Assembly: GCF_023101665.1 (NCBI RefSeq)
Contig: NZ_CP082161.1
Coordinates: forward strand, 4,216,001 to 4,280,000
DNA: 64,000 nt
DNA from: Bradyrhizobium sp. 195
GTDB taxonomy: Bacteria; Pseudomonadota; Alphaproteobacteria; Rhizobiales; Xanthobacteraceae
Direction: 5' to 3'
The notes beneath the pieces are model-generated. The model saw only the letters and a list, made by a program, of their open reading frames with translations, ran no database searches and was not told the origin of the DNA. Both the position numbers and the translations under genes were made by a program. Positions 50,479 through 58,714 of the stretch are shown here, in pieces (the first letter of the stretch is position 1; each line of letters starts with the position of its first letter).

Positions 50479-50496
50479 AGGGATCAGCACGAAGGT

Positions 50497-50635
50497 CTCG
50501 TGCCCCGGACGCAGCGCAGCGTCTGTTCGACGGTGCGCTGCAGAGCCGGGGCCCATGCCGCAACGGACCGTGTGGCTTTCTGGGTCCCGGCTCTGCGCAG
50601 CAGCGTTGCACGCTGCAGCGCGTCCGGGACACGAG
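50497..50635. repeat. Palindromic repeat, family E copy 1
   Basis: CTCGTGCCCCGGACGCAGCG at the left is mirrored by CGCGTCCGGGACACGAG, with inner GCAGAGCCGGG/CCCGGCTCTGC. Length is about 139 bp, larger than families A-D. Confidence 0.8.
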
Positions 50636-50663
50636 AGAAACGCATGCCGCTGCCTCATACTCC

Positions 50664-50742
50664 GTCATTGCGAGCGCAGCGAAGCAATCCAGACCTTTTG
50701 CCGCGGAAAGACTCTGGATTGCTTCGCTGCGCTCGAAATGAC
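50664..50742. repeat. Palindromic repeat, family B
   Basis: GTCATTGCGAGCGCAGCGAA is mirrored by TTCGCTGCGCTCGAAATGAC with inner GCAATCCAGA/TCTGGATTGC. It sits between the two family E copies. Confidence 0.82.
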
Positions 50743-50774
50743 GATGCTGATGCAGTTGTGCGACCAGACTCGGT

Positions 50775-50911
50775 TCGTGCCCCGGACGCAGCGCAGCGTC
50801 TCTTCGACGGTGCCTGCAGAGCCGGGGCCCCAACTTGCAGGGACCGTGTAGCTTCCTGGGTTCCGGCTCTGCGGAGCGTCACTGCGCGCCGCACCGCGTC
50901 CGGGACACGAG
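50775..50911. repeat. Palindromic repeat, family E copy 2
   Basis: TCGTGCCCCGGACGCAGCG at the left is mirrored by GCGTCCGGGACACGA at the right, with inner GCAGAGCCGGG/CCGGCTCTGC. It lies 15 bp from the end of the isonitrile-hydratase-like gene. Confidence 0.8.
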
Positions 50912-50926
50912 ATCATTCGGCGCGCG

Positions 50927-51613
50927 CTACATTACCCGCTCGGCCGCACGCTTGACCGCTTCAAGCCGCCGCGCCTGGTTCTGCGCACCGCGCTCCCTGA
51001 GCAGAGCCAGCACTTCCGCCGGCGCAGTGTCGGGCGAGCCCGAATTGAACGGCGGGGCGGGATTGTATTCCATCTGGAGCTGGATTGCTTCCGCCATGGT
51101 GCGATCGATCATGATCGACACCAGCGTCAGCGCGAAATCGATTCCCGCGGTGACACCGCCGCCGGTGATGCGGTTGCGGTCGACGCAGACGCGCGTCCTG
51201 GTCGGCGTGGCGCCGAACTGGCCGAGCATCTCCATCGCGCTCCAATGGGTCGCGGCGCGGTAGCCCTTGAGCAGGCCGGCGGCGCCGAGCGCCAGCGATC
51301 CCGTGCAGACGGAGGTCACGTATTTTGCGCCCTCGGCCTGCTTGCGCAGAAAGGCGAGCACCTCCTCATCGTTAAGCAGGTCGTTGGTGCCGCCGCCGCC
51401 GGGCACGCAGATCACGTCGAGCTGCGGGCAATCCACGAACGTCGTGGTCGGCGTCAGCATGAGCACGGAATCGCTCGGCACGGGCTCGATCCGCTTCCAG
51501 ATCAAGTGCAGCTTTGCGCCGGGCACCATGGAAAACACCTGCAAGGGACCCGTGAAGTCGAGCTGGGTGACGCGCGGAAACACCAGGATTCCGATCTGGA
51601 GCGGTGACGACAT
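50927..51613 (-). CDS. DJ-1/PfpI family protein, isonitrile hydratase-like
   Basis: A 228-residue protein. The nucleophile Cys lies in YVTSVCTGSLALGAAGLLKG, with Glu/Asp partners upstream (VTQLDFTGP) and the family segment ATHWSAMEMLGQFGATP. Length and motifs resemble isonitrile hydratase (InhA), which hydrates isonitriles to N-formamides. The ATG at 51613 follows GGAGG; the longer frame to 51703 is leader. It is divergent from a GlxA-type regulator that shares the DJ-1 fold. Confidence 0.85.
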   Translation of the reverse strand: MSSPLQIGILVFPRVTQLDFTGPLQVFSMVPGAKLHLIWKRIEPVPSDSVLMLTPTTTFVDCPQLDVICVPGGGGTNDLLNDEEVLAFLRKQAEGAKYVTSVCTGSLALGAAGLLKGYRAATHWSAMEMLGQFGATPTRTRVCVDRNRITGGGVTAGIDFALTLVSIMIDRTMAEAIQLQMEYNPAPPFNSGSPDTAPAEVLALLRERGAQNQARRLEAVKRAAERVM

Positions 51614-51668
51614 CGGCAGGTCCTCCAAAGATGAGCTTGACGCGCGAAGATTTGCATGATGCCTTTGT

Positions 51669-51701
51669 GTCTGAAATGGCATAATTCCCTCTATTTCGGA
51701 C
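51669..51701. promoter_or_regulatory. Inverted repeat between isonitrile hydratase-like and GlxA genes
   Basis: GTCTGAAAT (51669-51677) and ATTTCGGAC (51693-51701) are inverted copies matching at 8 of 9 positions, 15 bp apart, in the 95-bp gap between two divergent genes. It is a likely operator for the adjacent AraC-type regulator. Confidence 0.5.
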
Positions 51702-51708
51702 ATGGCCT

Positions 51709-52647
51709 ATGATCGGCATCCTGATCTTCCCGGATTTCCAGCTGCTCGACGCGGCCGGCCCGATCTCGGTGTTCGAGGTCGCGGCACGCTGCGCCGGCAA
51801 GCCGCTTGCGCTCCGCGTGCTGGCGCTGAATGCCGGGCCGGTGCGCAGCTCATCGGGCGTCGAGATGATGGCGCGTGATTTCAAGTCGGCGAATGCGATC
51901 ACGACGCTCGTGGTCGCGGGCGGCGCGGGCGTTGCGGATGCCGCGCGCTGCGAAGTCACGCGCGCCTTCGTGCAGCGGCTGGCGCGGCGCGGCGTACGCG
52001 TCGCGAGCGTCTGCTCGGGCGCCTATGTGCTCGCCGAGGCGGGTCTGCTCGACGGCCGCCGCGCCACCACGCATTGGGGGCGGACGCGCGATTTCGTCGC
52101 GCGCTATCCGAAGGTGAAGTTCGAACCGGACCAGATTTTCACCCGCGACGGCAATGTCTGGACCTCGGCCGGCATCACCGCGGGCATCGATCTGGCGCTG
52201 GCGATGGTCAACGAGGATCAGGGCGAGGAGATCGCGCAACAGGCCGCGCGCCACCTCGTGCTGTATCATCGCCGCAGCGGCGGCCAGTCGCAGTTTTCCT
52301 CGCTGCTGGAGTTTAAGACGCCGAACGGCCGCTTCGGCGCGCTGTTGTCTTGGGCACGCGAAAATCTCGACGCGCCGCTGACGGTGGAGGACCTCGCCGA
52401 TCGCGCCGGCATGAGCGCGCGGCATTTTGCCCGCGCCTTCGCCGCCGAGACCGGCACGACGCCCTCCAAGGCGATCGAGCGGCTCCGGCTCGAAGTCGCT
52501 CGCGAGCGCGTGCAGTCCTCGCGCGAGGGGATCGAGCTGGTCGCGGAAGCCACGGGCTTCCGTGATCCCGAGCGCATGCGGCGCGCCTTCATCCGCGCCT
52601 TCGGCCAGCCACCGCAGGCGCTGCGGCGCGCGGCCCGGGCGGGGTAG
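51709..52647 (+). CDS. GlxA family transcriptional regulator (DJ-1 + AraC HTH)
   Basis: A 312-residue regulator. The N-terminal DJ-1/PfpI domain (MIGILIFPDFQLLDAAGPIS, VRVASVCSGAYVLAEAGLLDG) retains the nucleophile-elbow Cys. The C-terminal AraC HTH pair is LTVEDLADRAGMSARHFARAFAAETG and GIELVAEATGFRDPERMRRAF. It probably senses a small substrate of the divergent isonitrile-hydratase-like enzyme and controls both genes. The start follows a short leader without a strong ribosome site. Confidence 0.9.
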   Translation: MIGILIFPDFQLLDAAGPISVFEVAARCAGKPLALRVLALNAGPVRSSSGVEMMARDFKSANAITTLVVAGGAGVADAARCEVTRAFVQRLARRGVRVASVCSGAYVLAEAGLLDGRRATTHWGRTRDFVARYPKVKFEPDQIFTRDGNVWTSAGITAGIDLALAMVNEDQGEEIAQQAARHLVLYHRRSGGQSQFSSLLEFKTPNGRFGALLSWARENLDAPLTVEDLADRAGMSARHFARAFAAETGTTPSKAIERLRLEVARERVQSSREGIELVAEATGFRDPERMRRAFIRAFGQPPQALRRAARAG

Positions 52648-52797
52648 GGCGCCGCATCGCGAGGTCCGCGCAAGAGCGGATGCGGATGAAGCACAAGCCA
52701 ATGTCCGGCTTGAGCCCAGGAGGCGACATCCGCCGGAGCGACTTAGGTCACGAAAGTGGCCTCCGCGCCGAGGCTCGTAGGCCGTAAATCAAGTCCT

Positions 52798-53061
52798 TTA
52801 CCGCCGCACTCCAACGCGATTGACGCCCCCATTTAAATTGCCTCCGGCGTTGTGACGGACAGCAGCACGCGCCACCGGACGAGGCCTAAGTACGACGCCG
52901 GCCCTTGCGACGCAACCTGTCGGATAGCCAACATAAGTGCAGTAGATAACCGCCTCGGCGGGTGCCGGAGCGAGAGTGGCTCCGGCAAGCCCCAACAGAA
53001 TGCTGGCTGCAATCCCGGGAACTGTCGCTGATCTGATCGAAAGACCCTTTCGCTGATGCAT
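52798..53061 (-). CDS. Small secreted basic protein
   Basis: An 87-residue protein. A signal peptide (ATVPGIAASILLGLAGATLAPAPAEA) precedes a short Cys-containing mature region (VIYCTYVGYPTGCVARAGVV) and a basic tail ending GGVNRVGVRR. GGAGG lies seven bases before the ATG at 53061. Similar small proteins recur, as I recall, in Bradyrhizobium. The 150-bp gap before it (52648-52797) has a GAAA-loop hairpin near 52745. Confidence 0.68.
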   Translation of the reverse strand: MHQRKGLSIRSATVPGIAASILLGLAGATLAPAPAEAVIYCTYVGYPTGCVARAGVVLRPRPVARAAVRHNAGGNLNGGVNRVGVRR

Positions 53062-53191
53062 GGTGATCCTCCTCATTGCACTTGCGAACGTGACTGGTAT
53101 CGCCCAAGCCTCGGCTGAGCCAACCTGAGTGCCAGTTGAGGTTTGACCTTGATGTAGATCAACGGCGGCAGGACTTGGGCTTCATGCACGC

Positions 53192-54196
53192 CTAGCTAGT
53201 GCTATTGCCGTCGCCCCGCTCGACACCTCCGCGCAGCGTCAAGTGCCGCGCGATCGGCATCAGCAAGTAGGGCGCAAGATGAATTGGAAATTGCGTCATC
53301 GCGAAATACAGCCAGGTGGTGGGCGGCAATGCGCCGGCCGTTGCCGCCAGCATCAGGCCGAGATTGCGCTGTGACACCATCAGCCCGAGCGCCAGCGCAC
53401 GCTCGGTGCCGATGCGGCGGAACAGCAATGTGGTGATCGCGAGCAGCGTGAAGTAGATCGCGAAGGACAGAGCTGCGAGGGCGATGGTGAATATCGGCTG
53501 TGCAAGGAGGTCGCTCACGACGTCGCCCATGATCGCGGCCGCGAAGATGAAGAGGATGACGATGTTGAGACCGTCGATCGGCGTCTTGTGACGCTGGATC
53601 CCCTCGGCGCCGAACATCCATCGGATGACTGTGGCAGCCAGCAGCGATGCTGCAAGGATGCCAAGCAGTTTCAGGCCCAGCGTCAGCGGTGTGATGCTCA
53701 GCATGTCGCCGAGGAAGATGCCCGCGAACATCGATGCCGTGAAGGGCACCAGCGCGGTCGAGGTCACCAGCGTGATCAGCACGAGCGTGGCATCGAGACC
53801 CATCAGCGCGGCGAGGGCCGGGGAGGCCATCATCGGTGAGGCCATGCTCTGCAGCATCAGTGCGAGCGAAAGCCCGGGCGCGCGAGCCGTGAGCCCGGTT
53901 GCGTGTGCGATCAGACCGACGATCAGCGGCACGCCGATCGTGGTCCAGGCCGTGGCAGTTGCAACCAGCGCCGGTCGGCGCAGATGGCCGTAGAGGGCGG
54001 CCAGATCGACCCGCATGAACGAGATGCAGAGCAGGCAGAGGATTGCCTCGGTGAGATAGGGACGCAGCAATGCGCCGAGCGGTGGCACCGCGGCCGCGAT
54101 GAACACGACAGCGGCTACTCCGCGTGTGCCTTGGCTGCCGAGCCAGCTCAGTGCGCGCAGCGGGAGGGCGACGATGGATTGGAGCGGAGAAGCCAT
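53192..54196 (-). CDS. Bile acid:sodium symporter-like membrane transporter
   Basis: A 334-residue protein with about nine or ten hydrophobic segments. Features fit the BASS superfamily: LCLLCISFMRVDLAAL, SLALMLQSMASPMMASPALAALMGLD with the Ala/Pro-rich discontinuous helix, and MVSQRNLGLMLAATAGALPP. Substrate unknown; relatives carry organic anions such as pyruvate or pantoate with Na+. It follows the esterase gene by 13 bp, suggesting co-transcription. Confidence 0.78.
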   Translation of the reverse strand: MASPLQSIVALPLRALSWLGSQGTRGVAAVVFIAAAVPPLGALLRPYLTEAILCLLCISFMRVDLAALYGHLRRPALVATATAWTTIGVPLIVGLIAHATGLTARAPGLSLALMLQSMASPMMASPALAALMGLDATLVLITLVTSTALVPFTASMFAGIFLGDMLSITPLTLGLKLLGILAASLLAATVIRWMFGAEGIQRHKTPIDGLNIVILFIFAAAIMGDVVSDLLAQPIFTIALAALSFAIYFTLLAITTLLFRRIGTERALALGLMVSQRNLGLMLAATAGALPPTTWLYFAMTQFPIHLAPYLLMPIARHLTLRGGVERGDGNSTS

Positions 54197-54209
54197 GCGG
54201 AAAGGCGCT

Positions 54210-55157
54210 TCAGCCCAATCCCTTCAGCCACGCGCCGATCTCGCGCACGGCGACATTGGCCTCTCGCAACAATTTTCCCATCGTGAAGAAGCCGTGGAAC
54301 TGGCCGGGATAGTGCTTGGTGGTCACGGGCACGCCGGCTTGGCTGAGCCGCTCGGCATATTCGTCGCCTTCGTCGCGCAGGGGATCGGCGCCGGCGGTCA
54401 ACACATAGGCAGGCGGCAGTCCGGCAAGGTTTTGCGCACGCGCCGGCGAAGCGCGCCAGTCATGGATGTCGGCGGCGCCATTGAGGTAGTGGTCGCGGAA
54501 CCAGCGGATCACCGAATGCGTCAGCAACACGCTGGTCTCGGGCTCGCTGTGGGAGCCATGGGTCATGGCGAAATCGGTGGCTGGATAGATCAGCACCTGG
54601 CCCGCAAGCGCAGGGCCATTGCCGTCGCGCGCGGCCAGCGCCACGACCGCGGCGAGATTGCCGCCGGCGCTGTCGCCGCCGATCGACAGGCGCGAGGCGT
54701 CGATGCCGAGCTCGCGCGCGTTGGCTGCGACCCATGTGGTCGCGGCGATGGCGTCCTCAATGGCGGCGGGAAATTTGTGCTCGGGTGCGAGGCGGTAATC
54801 GACCGAGATCACGATCAGCGCGCCTTCGACTGCGAGCTGACGGCAGACGACGTCGTGCGAGTCGAGATCGCCGATCACCCAGCCGCCGCCATGGAAGAAC
54901 ACCAGTGCCGGCGACAGGCCATCATATCGGCGCGGCTCCTGGGGAACGTAGAGGCGGGCGGGGATGGCGCCGTGCGGCGCCGGAATCGCAAGCTCTGCGA
55001 CGCGGGCGAGCGCCGGCGGCTCGGGGTTGGTGGCAAAGCGCGCCTGCGCATAATAGGCGCGCGCCTCCGCTGCGGTCAGGGTCTCGTAGGCGGGGCGGCC
55101 GGCGTTCTGGAAGGCCCTGTAGACGGCGGCGGCATCGGGATCGAGCACAACGGGCAT
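54210..55157 (-). CDS. HSL-family alpha/beta hydrolase (esterase/lipase)
   Basis: A 315-residue esterase of the hormone-sensitive lipase group. The oxyanion motif is FFHGGGWVIGD, the nucleophile elbow GGDSAGGNLAAV, the acid in TAGADPLRDEGDEYA, and the His in YPGQFHGFFTM. Such enzymes hydrolyse short-chain esters in the cytoplasm. The neighbouring transporter may import or export its substrate or product. Length is normal. Confidence 0.9.
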   Translation of the reverse strand: MPVVLDPDAAAVYRAFQNAGRPAYETLTAAEARAYYAQARFATNPEPPALARVAELAIPAPHGAIPARLYVPQEPRRYDGLSPALVFFHGGGWVIGDLDSHDVVCRQLAVEGALIVISVDYRLAPEHKFPAAIEDAIAATTWVAANARELGIDASRLSIGGDSAGGNLAAVVALAARDGNGPALAGQVLIYPATDFAMTHGSHSEPETSVLLTHSVIRWFRDHYLNGAADIHDWRASPARAQNLAGLPPAYVLTAGADPLRDEGDEYAERLSQAGVPVTTKHYPGQFHGFFTMGKLLREANVAVREIGAWLKGLG

Positions 55158-55366
55158 GGCGGGCGGTCTCGGGGGTTCCGGTCAGGGTTGGATGTCGTTT
55201 TCGGAAGGCGCTGCCCGCCTCGCACCCCCTGGGGAGGGGTGATCGACTATCCCATTCGCGAGCCGGTCTGGCCAGACGGGGCCGGGAAGGGCAGGGTTGC
55301 CGCCCTTCCCCCGCCGTATTCGCCGTGTTAACCGGAGGGCCTGCGAGCGGCGGTATCCCCTGTAGA

Positions 55367-56392
55367 ATGTCCAACAAGCCCGATTCGCTGTTGAAGCCGC
55401 GCGAGATGTTTCGAACCATTACCCTGACAGGTCTTGCGGCGCTTTTGGCCGCCACCGCACTGACGGTTGCGACGCCGGCTCAGGCGCAGATCGGCACGAT
55501 CTTTTCCGATCCGCCGCCGCTGCGGCCGCCCGGCAACATTCCGCGTGGCCAGCCGCAACCGCAGCAGATCCCCGACGACGACGAAGAGGTGCCGGAGCTG
55601 CCGCCGCAGGGCCGTGTGCTGCCGTCGCGCCCGATGCCGCCGCCGCCGGGCCGGCAGGGGAATGTGATGCCCGGGCCGGTCGAGACCCAGCCGCTGGCGC
55701 CGCCACCGGGCTCCGCCGTCGCGCCGCCGAACCAGCCGCCCTCCGCGGCGATTGCGCCGCCCGGTCCGCCGGGAGCCCCGGGTCAGCGCCAGCCGCAGCA
55801 GAAGGGCGCTCCGGGCGCCGTGCCGCAGACCCCGGCGAGCCTGCAGCCGGGCGACGAGGTCGTCACCGAACCGCCGGCCCAGAAGATCGTGAACAAGAAG
55901 GCGACCTTCTCCGGTCTCGACAAGATCACCGGGCGCATCATCAATTTCGACGAGGAGATCGGCGAGACGGTCCAGTTCGGCGCGCTGCGCGTCAAGACCG
56001 ACGCCTGCTACACGCGGCCGGCGACGGAGGCCACCAACACCGACGCCTTTGTCGAGGTCGACGAGATTACCTTGCAGGGCGAGGTGAAGCGCATCTTTTC
56101 GGGCTGGATGTACGCGGCAAGCCCCGGCCTGCACGGCGTCGAGCATCCGATCTACGACATCTGGCTCACCGACTGCAAAGAGCCGCAGCAGACCATTGCG
56201 ACCGCCGCGCCAGACCCCGCGACCAAGCCTGCGCCACCGCCGCCCGCGCAGAGGAAGGCCGCGCCGAAGCAGGTCCAGCAGCGTCCGCCGCAGCCCTTGC
56301 CGCCGATCCAGCAGCAGCAACCGGCACCGCCGCCGCCCCCGCCGCCGGAGCAGCGGCCAGGTCTGTTCGGCATCCCCGGGTTTGGCCGCTAG
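55367..56392 (+). CDS. DUF2155 domain-containing secreted protein
   Basis: A 341-residue protein. After a signal peptide (MFRTITLTGLAALLAATALTVATPAQA from residue 14) comes a Pro-rich region to about residue 165, the DUF2155 domain (KATFSGLDKITGRIINFDEEIGETVQFGALRVKTDACYTRP, KRIFSGWMYAASPGLHGVEHPIYDIWLTDC) and a Pro/Gln-rich tail. It is usually encoded next to complex I NDUFA12 and aat. Function unknown. The ATG at 55367 or 55406 (second Met) may be the start. Confidence 0.88.
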   Translation: MSNKPDSLLKPREMFRTITLTGLAALLAATALTVATPAQAQIGTIFSDPPPLRPPGNIPRGQPQPQQIPDDDEEVPELPPQGRVLPSRPMPPPPGRQGNVMPGPVETQPLAPPPGSAVAPPNQPPSAAIAPPGPPGAPGQRQPQQKGAPGAVPQTPASLQPGDEVVTEPPAQKIVNKKATFSGLDKITGRIINFDEEIGETVQFGALRVKTDACYTRPATEATNTDAFVEVDEITLQGEVKRIFSGWMYAASPGLHGVEHPIYDIWLTDCKEPQQTIATAAPDPATKPAPPPPAQRKAAPKQVQQRPPQPLPPIQQQQPAPPPPPPPEQRPGLFGIPGFGR

Positions 56393-56431
56393 GCCAAATC
56401 CCCCTCGTTCGGCCGCTAACCCAGCTGTCCA

Positions 56432-57112
56432 TTATTGCCGCGAGGCGACGATCTCGAGCGCGCGTGCGCCCGGGATTGCCTCACCGGGCGAGACCCTGAG
56501 GAAATCGCCGGGCTCGCCGGCGAGCGCCTTGTCGAGCAGTGCGGTGTAGCGCCGCCTCGAGATCTCGGCCGCGCCGAAGCTCTTCAGGTGTTCCGTGACA
56601 TATTGGGTATCGAGCAGCTCGAAGCCGCCATGGATGAGCCGCGCGACGAGGTGCACCAGCGCGACCTTCGAGGCATCGCGCGCGGTGTGGAACATGCTCT
56701 CGCCGAAGAAGGCTCGTCCCAGGCTTACGCCGTACAGGCCGCCGACGAGATCCTCGCCCTGCCAGGCCTCGACGCTGTGGCAATGCCCGAGTTCGTACAG
56801 GCCGCCATAGAGGTCACGGATGCGCTTGTTGATCCAGGTGTCCTCGCGTCCGGCCTGCGGCGCGGCACAGCCGGCGATGGTCGCCTTGAACGCGGTGTTG
56901 ACGGTCACGCGAAATACATCCGAACGCACGGTGCGCGCGAGCCGCGAGGCGACGCGAAATCCATCGAGGGGGATGACGCCGCGCAACTCCGGCTCGACCC
57001 AGAACAGGGTCGGATCGTCAGCGCTTTCCGCCATCGGGAAGATGCCGCAGGCATAGGCGCGCAGCAGCACGGCCGGTGTGATTTCAGACGGAGCGGAGTC
57101 GCGCGAAGTCAT
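56432..57112 (-). CDS. aat: Leucyl/phenylalanyl-tRNA-protein transferase
   Basis: A 226-residue enzyme that attaches Leu or Phe to N-terminal Arg/Lys of proteins, marking them for ClpAP under the N-end rule. Diagnostic parts are [62 protein letters not shown] and [18 protein letters not shown]. The ATG at 57112 is chosen; the frame extends three codons to a TTG. It converges with the DUF2155 gene. Confidence 0.95.
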   Translation of the reverse strand: MTSRDSAPSEITPAVLLRAYACGIFPMAESADDPTLFWVEPELRGVIPLDGFRVASRLARTVRSDVFRVTVNTAFKATIAGCAAPQAGREDTWINKRIRDLYGGLYELGHCHSVEAWQGEDLVGGLYGVSLGRAFFGESMFHTARDASKVALVHLVARLIHGGFELLDTQYVTEHLKSFGAAEISRRRYTALLDKALAGEPGDFLRVSPGEAIPGARALEIVASRQ

Positions 57113-57173
57113 GGTTCGCAATCATAGCAGGATCGCGATGCGGTTGCGATGGGGTGCGCAGCAGGGCGCGAGC

Positions 57174-58277
57174 TCAACTCGCGGCGGCGGTGCTGGTCTT
57201 GCGGGGGCTTGCGGGCGCGCGACCGAACTTCAGAATGATCCGGGTTCCGGAATGCGCGGGATCGCGCTCGACCGAGGCGTCGAGCTTGGAGGCCATGGCC
57301 GCGACGATGCGCTGGCCCATGCCGGTGGAGCGCGGATCGGCCTTGACGTTGTCGCCTACGCCGTCGTCGGTGATCGACAGCAGGAGATCGTCGCCTTTCG
57401 AGTTCAGCTCGACATGGATCGGGCCGGCGCCGTCGGGATAGGCATATTTCACCGCGTTCATCACCAGCTCGTTGACAATGATGCCGACGGCGACCGCGCG
57501 GTCGGGATCGATTTCGATCGGCTCGGCCTTCAGCGTCAGGCGCGACATCCGGTTGCCTTCGGCCGAGCGGCGCAGATCCTCGAGCAGCGAGTCCAGATAT
57601 TGGTTCAGGACCACGCTCTTCAGATCCTGCGAGGTGTAGAGACGCCGGTGCACCTGCGCGACCGCGGCGACGCGGCCCATCGCATTGGTCAGTGCCGCCT
57701 TGACCTCGTCCTGCGCGGCGGAGCTTGCCTGAAGGTGCAGAAGCGAAGCGATGATCTGCAGCGAGTTGCCGACGCGGTGATTGACCTCGCGCAGCAGCAG
57801 CTCGCGTTCGGCAGCAAGGGCTGCGTAGCGGTCACGCGAGGCATGGATCTCGGCTTCGGCCTCCTCGCGCGCCTTCTGCAATTCGGCCTGGCGCAGCGCG
57901 CCCTCGGTTGCGACGTGGAGCAGGGGGATGAAATCGCCCGTGATGTCCTTGACGAGATAGTCGGCCGCGCCAGCCTTCAGCGCGGTGACCGCGATGTTGG
58001 AATCCTGCGAGGCCGTGACGAACACCACCGGTGGCGCCCCCGGGATCGCCATGATCTGCTCCAGCGTCTCCAGCCCGTCGAGGCCGGGCATATACTGGTC
58101 GAGCGCGACCACGTCGATGCCGCCTTCGGCGCTCGCGCGGCGGATGCGCTCCAGGCCTTCCTCGCCGCTCGCGGCATGGACGACCCTGTAGCCGCGCCGC
58201 GTCAGGCCGCGATCGACCAGGCGCGCCAGCGCACCGTCGTCATCGATGTAGAGCAGTGTTGGTGTGCGCTGATTCAT
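57174..58277 (-). CDS. Receiver - HWE/HisKA_2 family histidine kinase
   Basis: A 367-residue cytoplasmic hybrid protein. The N-terminal receiver (YIDDDGALARL, VVALDQYMPGLDG, FVTASQD, LVKDI) is followed by a coiled linker and a HisKA_2 dimer helix with phospho-His (LLREVNHRVGNSLQIIASLL) and an HATPase domain (VNELVMNAVKYAYPDG, ITDDGVGDN). HWE/HisKA_2 kinases are common in alphaproteobacteria, often in general stress response. It is the third gene of a translationally coupled set. Confidence 0.9.
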   Translation of the reverse strand: MNQRTPTLLYIDDDGALARLVDRGLTRRGYRVVHAASGEEGLERIRRASAEGGIDVVALDQYMPGLDGLETLEQIMAIPGAPPVVFVTASQDSNIAVTALKAGAADYLVKDITGDFIPLLHVATEGALRQAELQKAREEAEAEIHASRDRYAALAAERELLLREVNHRVGNSLQIIASLLHLQASSAAQDEVKAALTNAMGRVAAVAQVHRRLYTSQDLKSVVLNQYLDSLLEDLRRSAEGNRMSRLTLKAEPIEIDPDRAVAVGIIVNELVMNAVKYAYPDGAGPIHVELNSKGDDLLLSITDDGVGDNVKADPRSTGMGQRIVAAMASKLDASVERDPAHSGTRIILKFGRAPASPRKTSTAAAS

Positions 58278-58714
58278 GGAGCGGCGGGCGGAACCTGGAT
58301 GACCGAGAAGAACAGGCCGAGCTGCCGGATGGCATTGGCGAAATTCTCGTAGTTGACGGGCTTGGTGATGTAGACGTTGCAGCCGAGCTCGTAGCAGCGC
58401 TTGATTTCCTGGGAATCGTCGGTGGTGGTCAGCACCACCACGGGCGAAGCCTTCAGATATTTGTTTTCCTTGATCTGCCTCAGGATGTCGATCCCGGTCA
58501 TGTCGGGCAGGTTGAGGTCGAGCAGGATCAGCAGCGCATTGCCCTTCTGCACGAGCCCGGAGCCGTCGGCGCCGAACAGGTGCGTCATCGCGTCCGTGCC
58601 GTTCTTGAAAGAGACGATCTCGTTGTTGACGCCGGAGCGGCGGATGTTGCGCTCGATCAGGCGGGCATGGCCCTCGTCGTCCTCGATCATGATGATGGTG
58701 ACAGGCTGGGTCAT
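58274..58714 (-). CDS. Single-domain response regulator (Rcp1-like)
   Basis: A 146-residue receiver. The acidic pocket is IMIEDDEGHARLIER, the Asp is in LLILLDLNLPDMTG, the Thr in VVVLTTTDD, and the Lys in YITKPVNYENF. The insertion and the IER-N-I-R-R start resemble Rcp1-type regulators paired with CHASE3 or phytochrome kinases. Both ends overlap neighbours by 4 bp (ATGA), so expression is tightly coupled. Confidence 0.92.
   Translation of the reverse strand: MTQPVTIIMIEDDEGHARLIERNIRRSGVNNEIVSFKNGTDAMTHLFGADGSGLVQKGNALLILLDLNLPDMTGIDILRQIKENKYLKASPVVVLTTTDDSQEIKRCYELGCNVYITKPVNYENFANAIRQLGLFFSVIQVPPAAP

Noticed and set aside
54734..55366. Long N-terminal extension of the DUF2155 gene
   Set aside because: It lies antisense to the esterase gene and precedes the signal peptide, so it cannot be part of an exported protein.
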